A stretch of DNA of 11,440 nucleotides from Candidatus Arcticimaribacter sp. (GCA_011526335.1 WTJB01000113.1:1-11440); one strand, 5' to 3'; counted from the first letter of the stretch, positions 1 through 6,730 are shown. Translations and numbers: made by a program. Notes: a model not told the origin generated them from the sequence alone.

Positions 1-118
1 CTCTAGGGTCGTGAAAATACACCTCTGCTTTTTGGGCTTCGATGGCTCTTTTGACAATAGAGGCTTCAAAAGGACTGCGTAACAGTTCGGGAAAAAGGGT
101 AATTATGTCTATCCGCAT
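1..118 (-). CDS. trmD: tRNA (guanine-N1)-methyltransferase TrmD, N-terminal 39 codons only
   Basis: The gene reads leftwards from an ATG at 118-116 and runs off the window edge. The visible protein begins MRIDIITLFPELLRSPFE and continues with IVKRAIEAQKAEVYFHDPR. This is the typical N-terminus of TrmD, the SpoU-TrmD (SPOUT) family enzyme that makes m1G at position 37 of tRNAs to prevent +1 frameshifting. The LFPE segment followed by SI(V/M)KRA and a conserved HD(P/L)R at the end of the fragment are the recognisable parts. The trefoil-knot SAM site lies further on and is outside the window. The gene lies downstream of the degP-like gene on the same strand but behind a terminator, so it may have its own promoter. 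Identification rests on 39 residues, which are distinctive for this family. Confidence 0.9.
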   Translation of the reverse strand, partial: MRIDIITLFPELLRSPFEASIVKRAIEAQKAEVYFHDPR

Positions 119-122
119 ACTG

Positions 123-130
123 CAAAGATG
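123..130 (-). promoter_or_regulatory. Possible -7 element for trmD
   Basis: On the minus strand CATCTTTG matches the Bacteroidota -7 consensus TAnnTTTG at five of six fixed positions. It sits only 4 bases before the trmD ATG and downstream of the terminator. A TTTG lies 13 bases upstream of it, shorter than the usual 17-23 spacing. If it is used, the trmD mRNA would be practically leaderless. Weak evidence. Confidence 0.25.
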
Positions 131-146
131 AGAATCCTAATGCCAA

Positions 147-178
147 AAAAAAAGCTTTCCTCAGGGAAAGCCTTTTTT
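147..178 (-). terminator. Rho-independent terminator after the degP-like gene
   Basis: A perfect 7-bp stem, GCTTTCC (154-160) with GGAAAGC (165-171), closes a four-base loop TCAG. It is flanked by a run of nine A on the left (145-153) and six T on the right (173-178). Read on the minus strand it gives stem, loop, stem and a nine-T tail starting 9 bases after the protease stop codon (183-181), so it should end that transcript. Apart from one A/C mismatch the flanking A and T runs could extend the stem. The T-run on the plus side makes it formally bidirectional, but no plus-strand gene ends here. Confidence 0.85.
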
Positions 179-180
179 AC

Positions 181-1554
181 TTAATATCCGAAAACCAATT
201 GTCGGATTTCGCCTTCGTTGTTTCGGTATTCCAAAAATTCGATATCCCGAAGTTCTATAGCGTTTACATCTTCAATGGAATGGATGGGGGTATCGTTTAT
301 TTGGGTGATGATGTTACCCGCTTCAATCCGTCGTGAAAGATAGCGCCCGCTATCAATAACACGAACCCCGTGATCTAATCTCATTTCTTTCAATTCTTTC
401 TCACTTAAGTTTTCCATCGACATATCGCCTAGATAGCCAATGTTGAGTTTCTTTAAGAGGACATTTGCCGTTTTAACCCTACCGTCTCTACTGTAGGTAA
501 CTTCTACTTTATCGCCTGGGCGTTTGCTTTCTAGATAGCCCGTCAAGTCAGAAAATTCACGAATTTTCTTTCCGTCCACAGCCTGAATGACGTCACCTGT
601 TTTTAAACCGGCTAAGTCAGCTCCCATGCCTTTAGAAATGGAGGAGATATATACGCCTTCCGTTTCGGTAAGATTTTCTTGTGCTATAAACTCTGGGGTA
701 ATGGCTCCGCCACGGATACCGAGTAAACCTTTTTGGATGCTGCCATATTCGACCAGGTCTTCAAATACTTTTTGTGCAATATTGCTGGGTACAGCAAAAG
801 AATAGCCCTCAAAACCACCCGAGAGGGTAGAAATGGCGGTGTTGATGCCAATGAGTTCGCCTCGGGTATTGACCAATGCGCCACCACTATTTCCCATGTT
901 TACTGCGGCGTCGGTTTGAATAAAAGATTGATTTTTCTGATCATTCTTATTCAAGTCCCTAGATTTTGCGCTTATAATACCAGCTGTTACGGTAGAATTG
1001 AGGTTAAAGGGATTTCCTATCGCCAAAACCCATTGTCCGATTTTAGTTAGGTCCGAGTCTGCAAAATACAAGTAGGGCAGATCAACCGCGTCAATTTTTA
1101 AGACAGCAATATCGGTGAATGGATCTGTTCCTACCAATTCAGCAGGGTATCTTTTATTGTTATTCATGGTTACTTCGATTAGGGTAGCATCTTCAATAAC
1201 GTGGTTGTTGGTGATGATATACCCATCTGGCGAAACGATAACACCTGATCCGGTCCCAATTCTTTTTCCCCCATCTTGACGCCCGTAAAAAAAGTCAAAA
1301 TAGGAACGAGGACTATCATCAGTAGCGGTATTTTTTACATGGACAACCGCATCTATACTTCGTTCGGCTGCCGAAACAAAATCGGTTGGGGCACTCTCCG
1401 CACTATTTGCAAAGGCGTAATTTACACGCTGGATAGGCGTGGTATTCTGCAGAGGTGTAACAGGGGATGATTGGGCTTTCCACTGCGAAAAAAGAAAAAC
1501 ACTTAAAAGCGCACTGCTACATGCGACGGTAAAGAGGGTAATGATTTTTTTCAT
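181..1554 (-). CDS. degP: HtrA/DegP-type periplasmic serine protease (Do family)
   Basis: This 457-residue protein matches the S1C trypsin-like Do/HtrA proteases that degrade or refold misfolded envelope proteins. Residues 1-24 form a basic start followed by a hydrophobic segment, read as a signal peptide or membrane anchor. The protease domain covers about 55-265. The catalytic triad is visible as His118 (TNNHVIEDA), Asp148 (DPFTDIAVLKID) and Ser223 (NMGNSGGALVN). A first PDZ domain covers about 276-370, with AGLKTGDVIQAVDGKKI as its core. A second, shortened PDZ-like domain runs from about 372 to the end, where GNIITQINDTPI can be recognised. The length suits flavobacterial two-PDZ members. 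A promoter lies just upstream and a terminator follows. Family membership is certain; the choice between DegP, DegQ and DegS-like roles is not settled by sequence, although the two PDZ domains argue against DegS. Confidence 0.93.
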   Translation of the reverse strand: MKKIITLFTVACSSALLSVFLFSQWKAQSSPVTPLQNTTPIQRVNYAFANSAESAPTDFVSAAERSIDAVVHVKNTATDDSPRSYFDFFYGRQDGGKRIGTGSGVIVSPDGYIITNNHVIEDATLIEVTMNNNKRYPAELVGTDPFTDIAVLKIDAVDLPYLYFADSDLTKIGQWVLAIGNPFNLNSTVTAGIISAKSRDLNKNDQKNQSFIQTDAAVNMGNSGGALVNTRGELIGINTAISTLSGGFEGYSFAVPSNIAQKVFEDLVEYGSIQKGLLGIRGGAITPEFIAQENLTETEGVYISSISKGMGADLAGLKTGDVIQAVDGKKIREFSDLTGYLESKRPGDKVEVTYSRDGRVKTANVLLKKLNIGYLGDMSMENLSEKELKEMRLDHGVRVIDSGRYLSRRIEAGNIITQINDTPIHSIEDVNAIELRDIEFLEYRNNEGEIRQLVFGY

Positions 1555-1574
1555 GGGTTCAATTTATTTTTATT

Positions 1575-1606
1575 CAAAATTAGAACATTTAAAATCGCAC
1601 CACCAA
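1575..1606 (-). promoter_or_regulatory. Promoter of the degP-like gene (Bacteroidota type)
   Basis: The minus strand carries TTG (1606-1604), a 21-base spacer and TAATTTTG (1582-1575), a perfect match to the flavobacterial consensus TTG-N17-23-TAnnTTTG. Transcription would begin near 1570, giving a leader of about 15 bases that is A-rich and has no Shine-Dalgarno motif, ahead of the ATG at 1554. I saw no heat-shock or sigma-E-type element, so stress control is not visible in the sequence. Confidence 0.7.
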
Positions 1607-1640
1607 CCTCTTTAACGCCACTTTAACAACAAATTAATCG

Positions 1641-1648
1641 TAAATTTG
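1641..1648 (+). promoter_or_regulatory. -7 element of the dapF operon; implies a leaderless mRNA
   Basis: TAAATTTG is a perfect match to TAnnTTTG. It ends 6 bases before the ATG at 1655, so the transcription start should fall at or next to the start codon. No TTG lies at the usual upstream distance. A TTTA at 1622-1625, within a direct repeat of CTTTAAC (1610-1616 and 1621-1627), is the closest candidate for a -33 element. The position of this box argues against the in-frame TTG at 1646 as the start codon, because that TTG lies inside the promoter element. Confidence 0.6.
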
Positions 1649-1654
1649 CGCCAC

Positions 1655-2443
1655 ATGAAATTCGAATTTTACAAATATCAAGGTACGGGAAATGACTTTG
1701 TCATGATTGATGACAGGGCCGAGAAATTCCCCGCAAAAGACACCGCATATATTGCGCAACTTTGCGATCGTCGTTTTGGAATTGGTGCAGACGGTTTGAT
1801 TCTTATTCAAACGGCACAGGATTGTGATTTTACAATGGTGTACTATAACGCAGACGGGAGAGAAGGCTCACTATGTGGTAATGGAGCGCGATGCACCATT
1901 GCTTTTGCACAGCAACTGGGTATCATTGAGCAGAAAACCCGCTTTCGCGCAGCCGATGGTTTGCACAAGGCAGAAATACATACAGACGGTACCATTGCCT
2001 TGCATATGCTTGATGTGCGTGCTATACGTAAAGAAAATGACCATGTCTTTATGGATACAGGTTCCCCTCATCATGTAGCTTTTGTAGAGAACTTAGCCGA
2101 ATATCCAGTTGTAGAAAAGGGAAGATCCATCCGCTATGGTGCACCCTATAATAACGAAGGAACCAACGTTAACTTTGTTCAACAAATAGCAGCAGATAGC
2201 TGTAATATACGTACCTATGAAAGAGGGGTTGAAGACGAAACATTGTCTTGTGGTACAGGGGCCACTGCGGTTGCACTGGCTTTGCATGCCTTAGGAAAAA
2301 CAGCGGCTACAAAAGTCACTATAAATGTTCCTGGGGGGCAGTTAGCTGTTCGGTTTACGCCGACACCTGATGGATACCAAGACATTTATTTGATGGGACC
2401 CGCCCAAAGTGTTTTTCAAGGGGAAGTCGTATGGAAAAAATAA
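1655..2443 (+). CDS. dapF: Diaminopimelate epimerase DapF
   Basis: DapF converts LL-diaminopimelate to meso-diaminopimelate, the cross-linking residue of peptidoglycan and the precursor of lysine. It is a cytoplasmic, cofactor-free, two-base racemase. The 262-residue product shows both catalytic cysteines: Cys74 in SLCGNGARC and Cys199 in ETLSCGTGATA. It also has the substrate-binding GTGNDFVMID near the N-terminus, FGIGADGL at 41-48 and the NEGTNVNF segment at 167-174. The length is close to that of other bacterial DapF proteins. The ATG at 1655 is preferred to the in-frame TTG at 1646, because homologues begin directly with a K/FxKYxGxGNDF pattern and the TTG lies in the promoter. The 3' end overlaps the following acetyltransferase gene by 13 bases, implying co-transcription and perhaps translational coupling. 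Confidence 0.96.
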   Translation: MKFEFYKYQGTGNDFVMIDDRAEKFPAKDTAYIAQLCDRRFGIGADGLILIQTAQDCDFTMVYYNADGREGSLCGNGARCTIAFAQQLGIIEQKTRFRAADGLHKAEIHTDGTIALHMLDVRAIRKENDHVFMDTGSPHHVAFVENLAEYPVVEKGRSIRYGAPYNNEGTNVNFVQQIAADSCNIRTYERGVEDETLSCGTGATAVALALHALGKTAATKVTINVPGGQLAVRFTPTPDGYQDIYLMGPAQSVFQGEVVWKK

Positions 2444-2937
2444 TCCTCCGGTCATTAGAAAATGATGATTTAGACTTTTTATTTGAACTTGAAAATGACA
2501 AACGCTATTGGCATCTTTCGCATACCACAGAACCGTTTACCACAGCAGATTTAAGGAACTATATTCACAATGCCCAACAGCCTTTGTCCAGTGCCTTGCA
2601 AAAGCGTTATGTTGTTACCGATAGTGCAAACCAGCGGTATGGGTTTATTGATTTTTACGATTATAATGCCGAACACCATAGGGCAGGGGTAGGGATTTTG
2701 ATTCATCCCCAATGGCAAGCTAAAGGGATAGGAAAACAAGCCCTAATTTTGTTGATTGAGGAGGCGAGGACATTAGCGATACATCAGTTATATGCTATGA
2801 TTCCTCCAGAGAATAAGCCCAGTTTGGCTCTCTTTGAAAAATGTGGTTTTGAAAAATCAGGCTTAAAAAAAGAGTGGTATTTTTACAACAAAAAATTCCA
2901 CGATATGTGGTTTTACCAAAAACGCCTTCATGTATAA
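2431..2937 (+). CDS. GNAT-family N-acetyltransferase, RimJ/RimL type
   Basis: The 168-residue protein has a GNAT acetyltransferase fold. It starts IILRSLENDDLDFLFELEND, the common first strand and helix of the RimJ/RimL branch. It has acetyl-CoA-binding motif A at 96-101 (QAKGIG, following the strand GVGILIHPQW). After the NKPSLALFEKCGFEKSG segment (128-143) comes a final strand. RimJ/RimL enzymes acetylate protein N-termini or amines, but the substrate cannot be read from this sequence. A ribosomal target is not established, so I give no gene symbol. Its ATG lies inside the end of dapF and its stop overlaps the mltG start by 8 bases, which puts it in the middle of a probable dapF-GNAT-mltG operon. 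Family confident, role unknown. Confidence 0.88.
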   Translation: MEKIILRSLENDDLDFLFELENDKRYWHLSHTTEPFTTADLRNYIHNAQQPLSSALQKRYVVTDSANQRYGFIDFYDYNAEHHRAGVGILIHPQWQAKGIGKQALILLIEEARTLAIHQLYAMIPPENKPSLALFEKCGFEKSGLKKEWYFYNKKFHDMWFYQKRLHV

Positions 2938-3973
2938 AAGAAAAATTTTAACCCTTATTCTACTCCTGATCACTGCAGTAGGTGGGTTTTTTACCTTTCG
3001 GTTTTATCAGGTATTCTTTTTTGAAACGACTACTTTTGAAAATGAATCTGCCTATCTTTTCTTGCCTAAAGGCGCCGATATTTACCAAGTAGTAGAAAGC
3101 CTAACCCCCCTGATAAAGTCTGCCGATGATTTTTTATTGGCAGCTGAAAAAAAGGGATATACATCACGTGTCCGCTCTGGCAAGTACCGTATAAAAAGGG
3201 GGATGAATAACAATGAAATCATCAATACCCTGAGGGGGAAAGGACTGACCGTCAATGTGGTTTTTAATAACCAAGAGCGCTTAGAAAATTTAGCAGGACG
3301 CATCAGTCAACAAATTGATGCCGATAGCCTTAGTTTGTTGAACGCTTTTCAAGATGCTACTTTTTTGGCTGAAAATGGATTTACGCTTGACACTGCTTTG
3401 GCCATGTATTTGCCCAACTCCTATCAAATCTACTGGGATACTACGGCAGAAGAATTTCGAGATAAAATGCGAAGTGAGTATCAACGATTTTGGAACCAAA
3501 AGCGTCGGACACAAGCCAAAGCACTGGGTTTGTCACCACAGCAAGTAATTACCCTAGCAGCCATCGTACAAAAAGAGACGGTAAAAGTAGACGAGCGCCC
3601 TAGGGTAGCGGGAGTATATCTCAACCGGCTAGCTAAGCGAATGAAGTTGCAAGCAGATCCTACCGTAATCTACGCCTTAAAACAGGAAGAAAACGATTTT
3701 TCAAAAGTGATAAAACGCGTTTTGTATCGCGATTTAAAAATTAAAAACCCTTACAATACCTATAAATACAAAGGCTTGCCCCCAGGTCCAATAGCAATGC
3801 CCGATTTGAGTTCTATACAGGCGGTATTAAATGCCGAAAAGCATGCCTATCTCTATTTTGTTGCCAACCCCGACCAACCGGGCTATCATCTGTTTGCAAA
3901 AAACCTACGCCAACACAATAAGAACAAAGCTCGCTATGTACGTTGGATAAATGCGCAGAAATTATATCGCTAA
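2930..3973 (+). CDS. mltG: Endolytic murein transglycosylase MltG (YceG)
   Basis: MltG is an inner-membrane lytic transglycosylase that cleaves newly made glycan strands and is thought to act as a terminator of peptidoglycan polymerisation. The 347-residue protein has a basic N-terminus and one transmembrane helix (about 6-25), then a LysM-like segment (LPKGADIYQVV) and the YceG catalytic domain. Family motifs are in order: LPNSYQIYW at 161-169, the catalytic region AAIVQKETVKVDERPRVAGV with the presumed catalytic Glu216, LQADPTVIYAL at 240-250, NPYNTYKYKGLPPGPIAMP at 273-291, and HAYLYFVAN near the end. E. coli-type IVEKET is IVQKET here; the second glutamate is retained. The start overlaps the preceding stop by 8 bases. 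The 3' end overlaps the opposing methyltransferase gene by 12 bases. Confidence 0.95.
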   Translation: MYKRKILTLILLLITAVGGFFTFRFYQVFFFETTTFENESAYLFLPKGADIYQVVESLTPLIKSADDFLLAAEKKGYTSRVRSGKYRIKRGMNNNEIINTLRGKGLTVNVVFNNQERLENLAGRISQQIDADSLSLLNAFQDATFLAENGFTLDTALAMYLPNSYQIYWDTTAEEFRDKMRSEYQRFWNQKRRTQAKALGLSPQQVITLAAIVQKETVKVDERPRVAGVYLNRLAKRMKLQADPTVIYALKQEENDFSKVIKRVLYRDLKIKNPYNTYKYKGLPPGPIAMPDLSSIQAVLNAEKHAYLYFVANPDQPGYHLFAKNLRQHNKNKARYVRWINAQKLYR

Positions 3974-4702
3974 ACTAAAGTGGATTGAAAATACGGCAGG
4001 GCGCTTGTGCAAATCAACCTTAACTTTTTTCCATTGCTTTACCGTTAGGGTGCGTATAAATGCATTGGGGTGATTTAAATCACAGGCAACAGAAAGCTGG
4101 CATTCTGGATGAAGGTGCTGTAAGAAATCTTTTAGTAGTTGATTGTTCCGGTAGGGCGTTTCGATAAACAACTGCGTCTGATCAAAATCGGCCGAACGTT
4201 TTTCAAACTTTTTGATGGCTCTTTTTCTTGCATGGTTTTCTATAGGAAGGTATCCATTGAAAGCAAAGGATTGTCCATTCATTCCCGAAGCCATTAAACT
4301 CAAGAGTATAGAAGAGGGGCCAACCAAAGGAACAACTTCTATATTTTTCTGATGTGCCATAGCCACGATAGCGGCTCCTGGATCGGCTACTCCTGGGCAT
4401 CCTGCATCAGAGAGTATGCCCATATTGTGTCCCGCTGCAATGGGGTCCAAGTAGTTTTGAATTTCTACAGGATCTGTGAATTTATTTAAGGGGAAAAGCT
4501 GTAATTCGCTTTGGGGTTTTCTGGGGTGGATGTTTTTGATGAATTTACGCGCCGCCTTTTCATTTTCTACCACATAATGCATGATGGGCTCCATGGCTTG
4601 TTTTACGGTAATGGGCAAGACCTCCATAGGAGCATTTTCGCTTAAAGGACAAGGAATAAGATATAATTTTCCTTGCTTAGCAGTAGGGGCTAATGCTTCC
4701 AT
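3962..4702 (-). CDS. RsmI-like SAM-dependent methyltransferase (tetrapyrrole methylase fold), substrate unknown
   Basis: The 246-residue protein has the tetrapyrrole-methylase fold seen in RsmI, which 2'-O-methylates C1402 of 16S rRNA. Shared elements are GKLYLIPCPL at 11-20, the SAM-site loop GILSDAGCPGVADPGA at 95-110, VVPLVGPSSILLSLMASG at 123-140, FNGYLP at 148-153 and IETPYRN at 180-186. It differs from true RsmI in several ways. The usual PIGNLxDIT after the first strand is replaced by PLSENAPMEVLP. The CEDTR region reads VENEKAARKF (45-54). The RsmI C-terminal extension is missing, making it shorter than the usual 270-290 residues. It is therefore best treated as an RsmI paralogue common in Bacteroidota, not as RsmI itself. 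It overlaps the phosphatase gene upstream by 13 bases and follows dnaA in the same unit. Its tail overlaps mltG. Confidence 0.85.
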   Translation of the reverse strand: MEALAPTAKQGKLYLIPCPLSENAPMEVLPITVKQAMEPIMHYVVENEKAARKFIKNIHPRKPQSELQLFPLNKFTDPVEIQNYLDPIAAGHNMGILSDAGCPGVADPGAAIVAMAHQKNIEVVPLVGPSSILLSLMASGMNGQSFAFNGYLPIENHARKRAIKKFEKRSADFDQTQLFIETPYRNNQLLKDFLQHLHPECQLSVACDLNHPNAFIRTLTVKQWKKVKVDLHKRPAVFSIHFSLAI

Positions 4703-5133
4703 TGGGCGATGATTTCTTTACAGGCTTTGGCAATTTTATCAAATACTATCGCAAAACCTTCATCCCCTCCGTAATAAGGATCTTCAACTTCATGAGGGTC
4801 AAGGAGTAAACGTACTTTTGCTCTTTCTTGGGCTGTTGTGGCTAAACGCAGTACATTGCTCAGGTTTTGTTTGTCCATAACATAAATATAGTCAAATCGC
4901 TGAAAATCTTTAACCGTAAATTGGCGTGCCTTTTGGGCGCTAATGTCGATCTTATTTTCTGACGCAATGGCAATGCTTCTAGGGTCTGGAGCAGCACCGG
5001 TATGGTAATTGGCTGTTCCTGCAGAGTCTACACGGATAGTATAGTCTTGACTGTAATGAGAAAAAATTCCTTCGGCTAGGGGAGATCGGCATATGTTACC
5101 TAAACAAACCATTAAAACATCCCCAGCTTGCAT
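4690..5133 (-). CDS. Low-molecular-weight protein-tyrosine phosphatase
   Basis: This cytoplasmic phosphatase belongs to the arsenate-reductase-like LMW-PTP family. With an ATG start at 5133 it has 147 residues, normal for the family. The phosphate-binding loop VCLGNICRSP holds the nucleophile Cys10 and Arg16 (pattern C-x5-R-S), and the general acid is Asp118 in EDPYYGGDEGF. The DSAGTANYHTG segment is also typical. A GTG at 5142 is in frame and would add three residues, but homologues begin close to the P-loop strand as the ATG form does. The gene follows dnaA by 15 bases (6 with the GTG start) and overlaps the methyltransferase by 13. The minus-strand sequence AACCTTTG (5149-5142), five of six for TAnnTTTG, could be a weak internal promoter. 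The phosphotyrosine or other substrate is unknown, and arsenate reduction is not implied. Confidence 0.92.
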   Translation of the reverse strand: MQAGDVLMVCLGNICRSPLAEGIFSHYSQDYTIRVDSAGTANYHTGAAPDPRSIAIASENKIDISAQKARQFTVKDFQRFDYIYVMDKQNLSNVLRLATTAQERAKVRLLLDPHEVEDPYYGGDEGFAIVFDKIAKACKEIIAQWKH

Positions 5134-5148
5134 AAACGACACAAAGGT

Positions 5149-6576
5149 TTATAGTGTGAGCTTTTGGGTCAAATCCTCTACGTATTTACGGAATTGTTTA
5201 TCCGTAAAACTAAGGTTATCAACGGTTTTACATGCATGTAATACGGTTGCATGATCGCGTTTTCCTATTTGAGTACCTATACTGGCCAACGAAGCTTTGG
5301 TGAATTTCTTAGCAAAATACATGGCCAATTGTCGGGCTTGTACGATGTGTCTTTTACGTGTTTTGGACTGCAGGGTCTGCACGTCCATTTGGAAATACTC
5401 TGAAACCACCTTCTGAATGTAGTCGATAGAAACTTCTCTCTTGGTGTTTTTGACAAACTTGTCTACAATCTCTTTTGCTAGCTCAAGTGTAATTTCAGCT
5501 CTATTGAAAGAGGATTGCGCAATCAATGAGATGATAGCGCCTTCGAGTTCACGAATGTTAGATTTGATGTTTTTAGCCACATAATCCACAATCTTGTCTT
5601 CAATAACGACCCCGTCTCTGTACAGTTTGTTTTTAAGGATAGACACACGGGTTTCGTAATCCGGAGTTTGCAATTCTGCAGATAGTCCCCATTTGAAACG
5701 GGAAAGCAAACGTTGTTCAATGTCTTGCATGTCTACAGGTGCTTTGTCGGAAGTCAGGATGACCTGCTTTCCGTTCTGATGCAAATGATTGAAGATGTGG
5801 AAAAATACATCTTGTGTCCCAGATTTACCTGATAAGAACTGTACATCGTCAATAATCAAAACGTCGATGATTTGATAGAAATGGATAAAATCATTACGAG
5901 TATTTTTCTTGACAGATTCTATGTATTGCTGGGTAAATTTTTCTGCAGATATATAAAGGACAGTCTTGTCAGTATACTTTTCTTTTATTTGTACCCCAAT
6001 GGCGTGGGCAAGGTGAGTTTTCCCGAGACCTACATTTCCAAAAATCAAAAGTGGATTAAAGGAGGTGCCCCCGGGTTTGTTGGCGACTGCAATTCCTGCC
6101 GAGCGGGCCAAGCGGTTGGAGTCTCCTTCTAGAAAATTCTTAAAGTTGTAGTTGGGGTTGAGTTGCGACTCTATTTGTAAATTTCTAATCCCAGGAATTA
6201 CAAAGGGATTTTTGAGCTCAGCGCTTTTTGCCGAAAGAGGGGCATCAACGGATTGTGCCTCCACTTTAGCTTGCTGGCTACTGGGGATACTTTCGGTAAA
6301 GGGTTGTTTGTTTCCGAAGGTGTTTTCCATCTTGATCACATAGACCAAACGGGCGTTTTCCCCTAATTCTTTTGTAAGTGCAATTTTAAGCAATTTAACA
6401 TAGTGCTCTTCCAACCACTCATAAAAGAATTTACTGGGAACTTGTATGCTCAGCGCGTTGTCTGAGAGTTTAATGGGAACAATAGGTTCAAACCAAGTTT
6501 TGTATGCTTGGGGCTGGATGTTGTCTTTTATAAAGCCAAGACAATTATTCCATGATGTTTCTGCTGCGTTGGACAT
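5149..6576 (-). CDS. dnaA: Chromosomal replication initiator protein DnaA
   Basis: DnaA is the AAA+ ATPase that binds DnaA boxes and opens the origin. The 475-residue protein has all four domains. Domain I is at about 1-85 (SWNNCLGFIKDNI start). A variable linker lies at about 86-135. Domain III has Walker A GNVGLGKTH at 180-188, Walker B VLIIDDVQFL with Asp243/Asp244, the arginine finger Arg293 in QRLLSRFKWG, and the sensor II region IRELEGA around Arg342. Domain IV ends with the DNA-binding signature IGKRDHATVLHAC at 437-449. The length is normal. The ATG at 6576 agrees with the conserved domain I start. It heads a unit with the phosphatase and the methyltransferase. The upstream gap has one near DnaA-box sequence but no cluster, so autoregulation or a neighbouring origin is not demonstrated. 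Confidence 0.98.
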   Translation of the reverse strand: MSNAAETSWNNCLGFIKDNIQPQAYKTWFEPIVPIKLSDNALSIQVPSKFFYEWLEEHYVKLLKIALTKELGENARLVYVIKMENTFGNKQPFTESIPSSQQAKVEAQSVDAPLSAKSAELKNPFVIPGIRNLQIESQLNPNYNFKNFLEGDSNRLARSAGIAVANKPGGTSFNPLLIFGNVGLGKTHLAHAIGVQIKEKYTDKTVLYISAEKFTQQYIESVKKNTRNDFIHFYQIIDVLIIDDVQFLSGKSGTQDVFFHIFNHLHQNGKQVILTSDKAPVDMQDIEQRLLSRFKWGLSAELQTPDYETRVSILKNKLYRDGVVIEDKIVDYVAKNIKSNIRELEGAIISLIAQSSFNRAEITLELAKEIVDKFVKNTKREVSIDYIQKVVSEYFQMDVQTLQSKTRKRHIVQARQLAMYFAKKFTKASLASIGTQIGKRDHATVLHACKTVDNLSFTDKQFRKYVEDLTQKLTL

Positions 6577-6614
6577 TAATTGCGCAAAAAATAGATTGGT
6601 TTCGTGTTGATTGT

Positions 6615-6630
6615 TGTTAACTTATTAACA
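6615..6630. promoter_or_regulatory. Palindrome in the dnaA upstream region, possible operator
   Basis: TGTTAA-CTTA-TTAACA is a perfect 6-4-6 inverted repeat, 39 bases upstream of the dnaA ATG. It contains TTATTAACA (6622-6630), one mismatch from the DnaA box TTATNCACA. DNA to its right is very AT-rich, with long A and T tracts at 6647-6665 and 6688-6697. Possible weak -7 elements for dnaA on the minus strand are AATATTTG (6642-6635, five of six) and TATTTTTTG (6593-6585, one base too long). It could be an operator, a single DnaA site or chance in AT-rich sequence. Confidence 0.35.
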
Positions 6631-6730
6631 TTACAAATATTGATAGAAAATTTTTAAAAAAAAATAGCCAAGCGTATTGATTTTGAATTTTTTTTTTCGC
6701 AAATTATGGATCGATTCAACCCCTACTATT

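Noticed and set aside
733..1050. Plus-strand open frame of 105 codons inside the protease gene
   Set aside because: It is antisense to a well-conserved domain, has no family likeness and no promoter of its own.
1480..1554. Lipoprotein signal in the HtrA protease (Cys12)
   Set aside because: The residues before Cys12 (TVA) do not fit a lipobox, and the hydrophobic stretch continues beyond the cysteine.
1646..1654. TTG start adding three residues to DapF
   Set aside because: The TTG is part of the perfect -7 box TAAATTTG, and the ATG at 1655 matches the family N-terminus.
5134..5142. GTG start for the tyrosine phosphatase
   Set aside because: The ATG three codons later gives the family-typical distance to the P-loop; the GTG also falls in a -7-like sequence. 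It cannot be fully excluded.
6577..6730. Replication origin (oriC)
   Set aside because: Only one near-match to a DnaA box is present; proximity to dnaA and AT richness alone are not enough.
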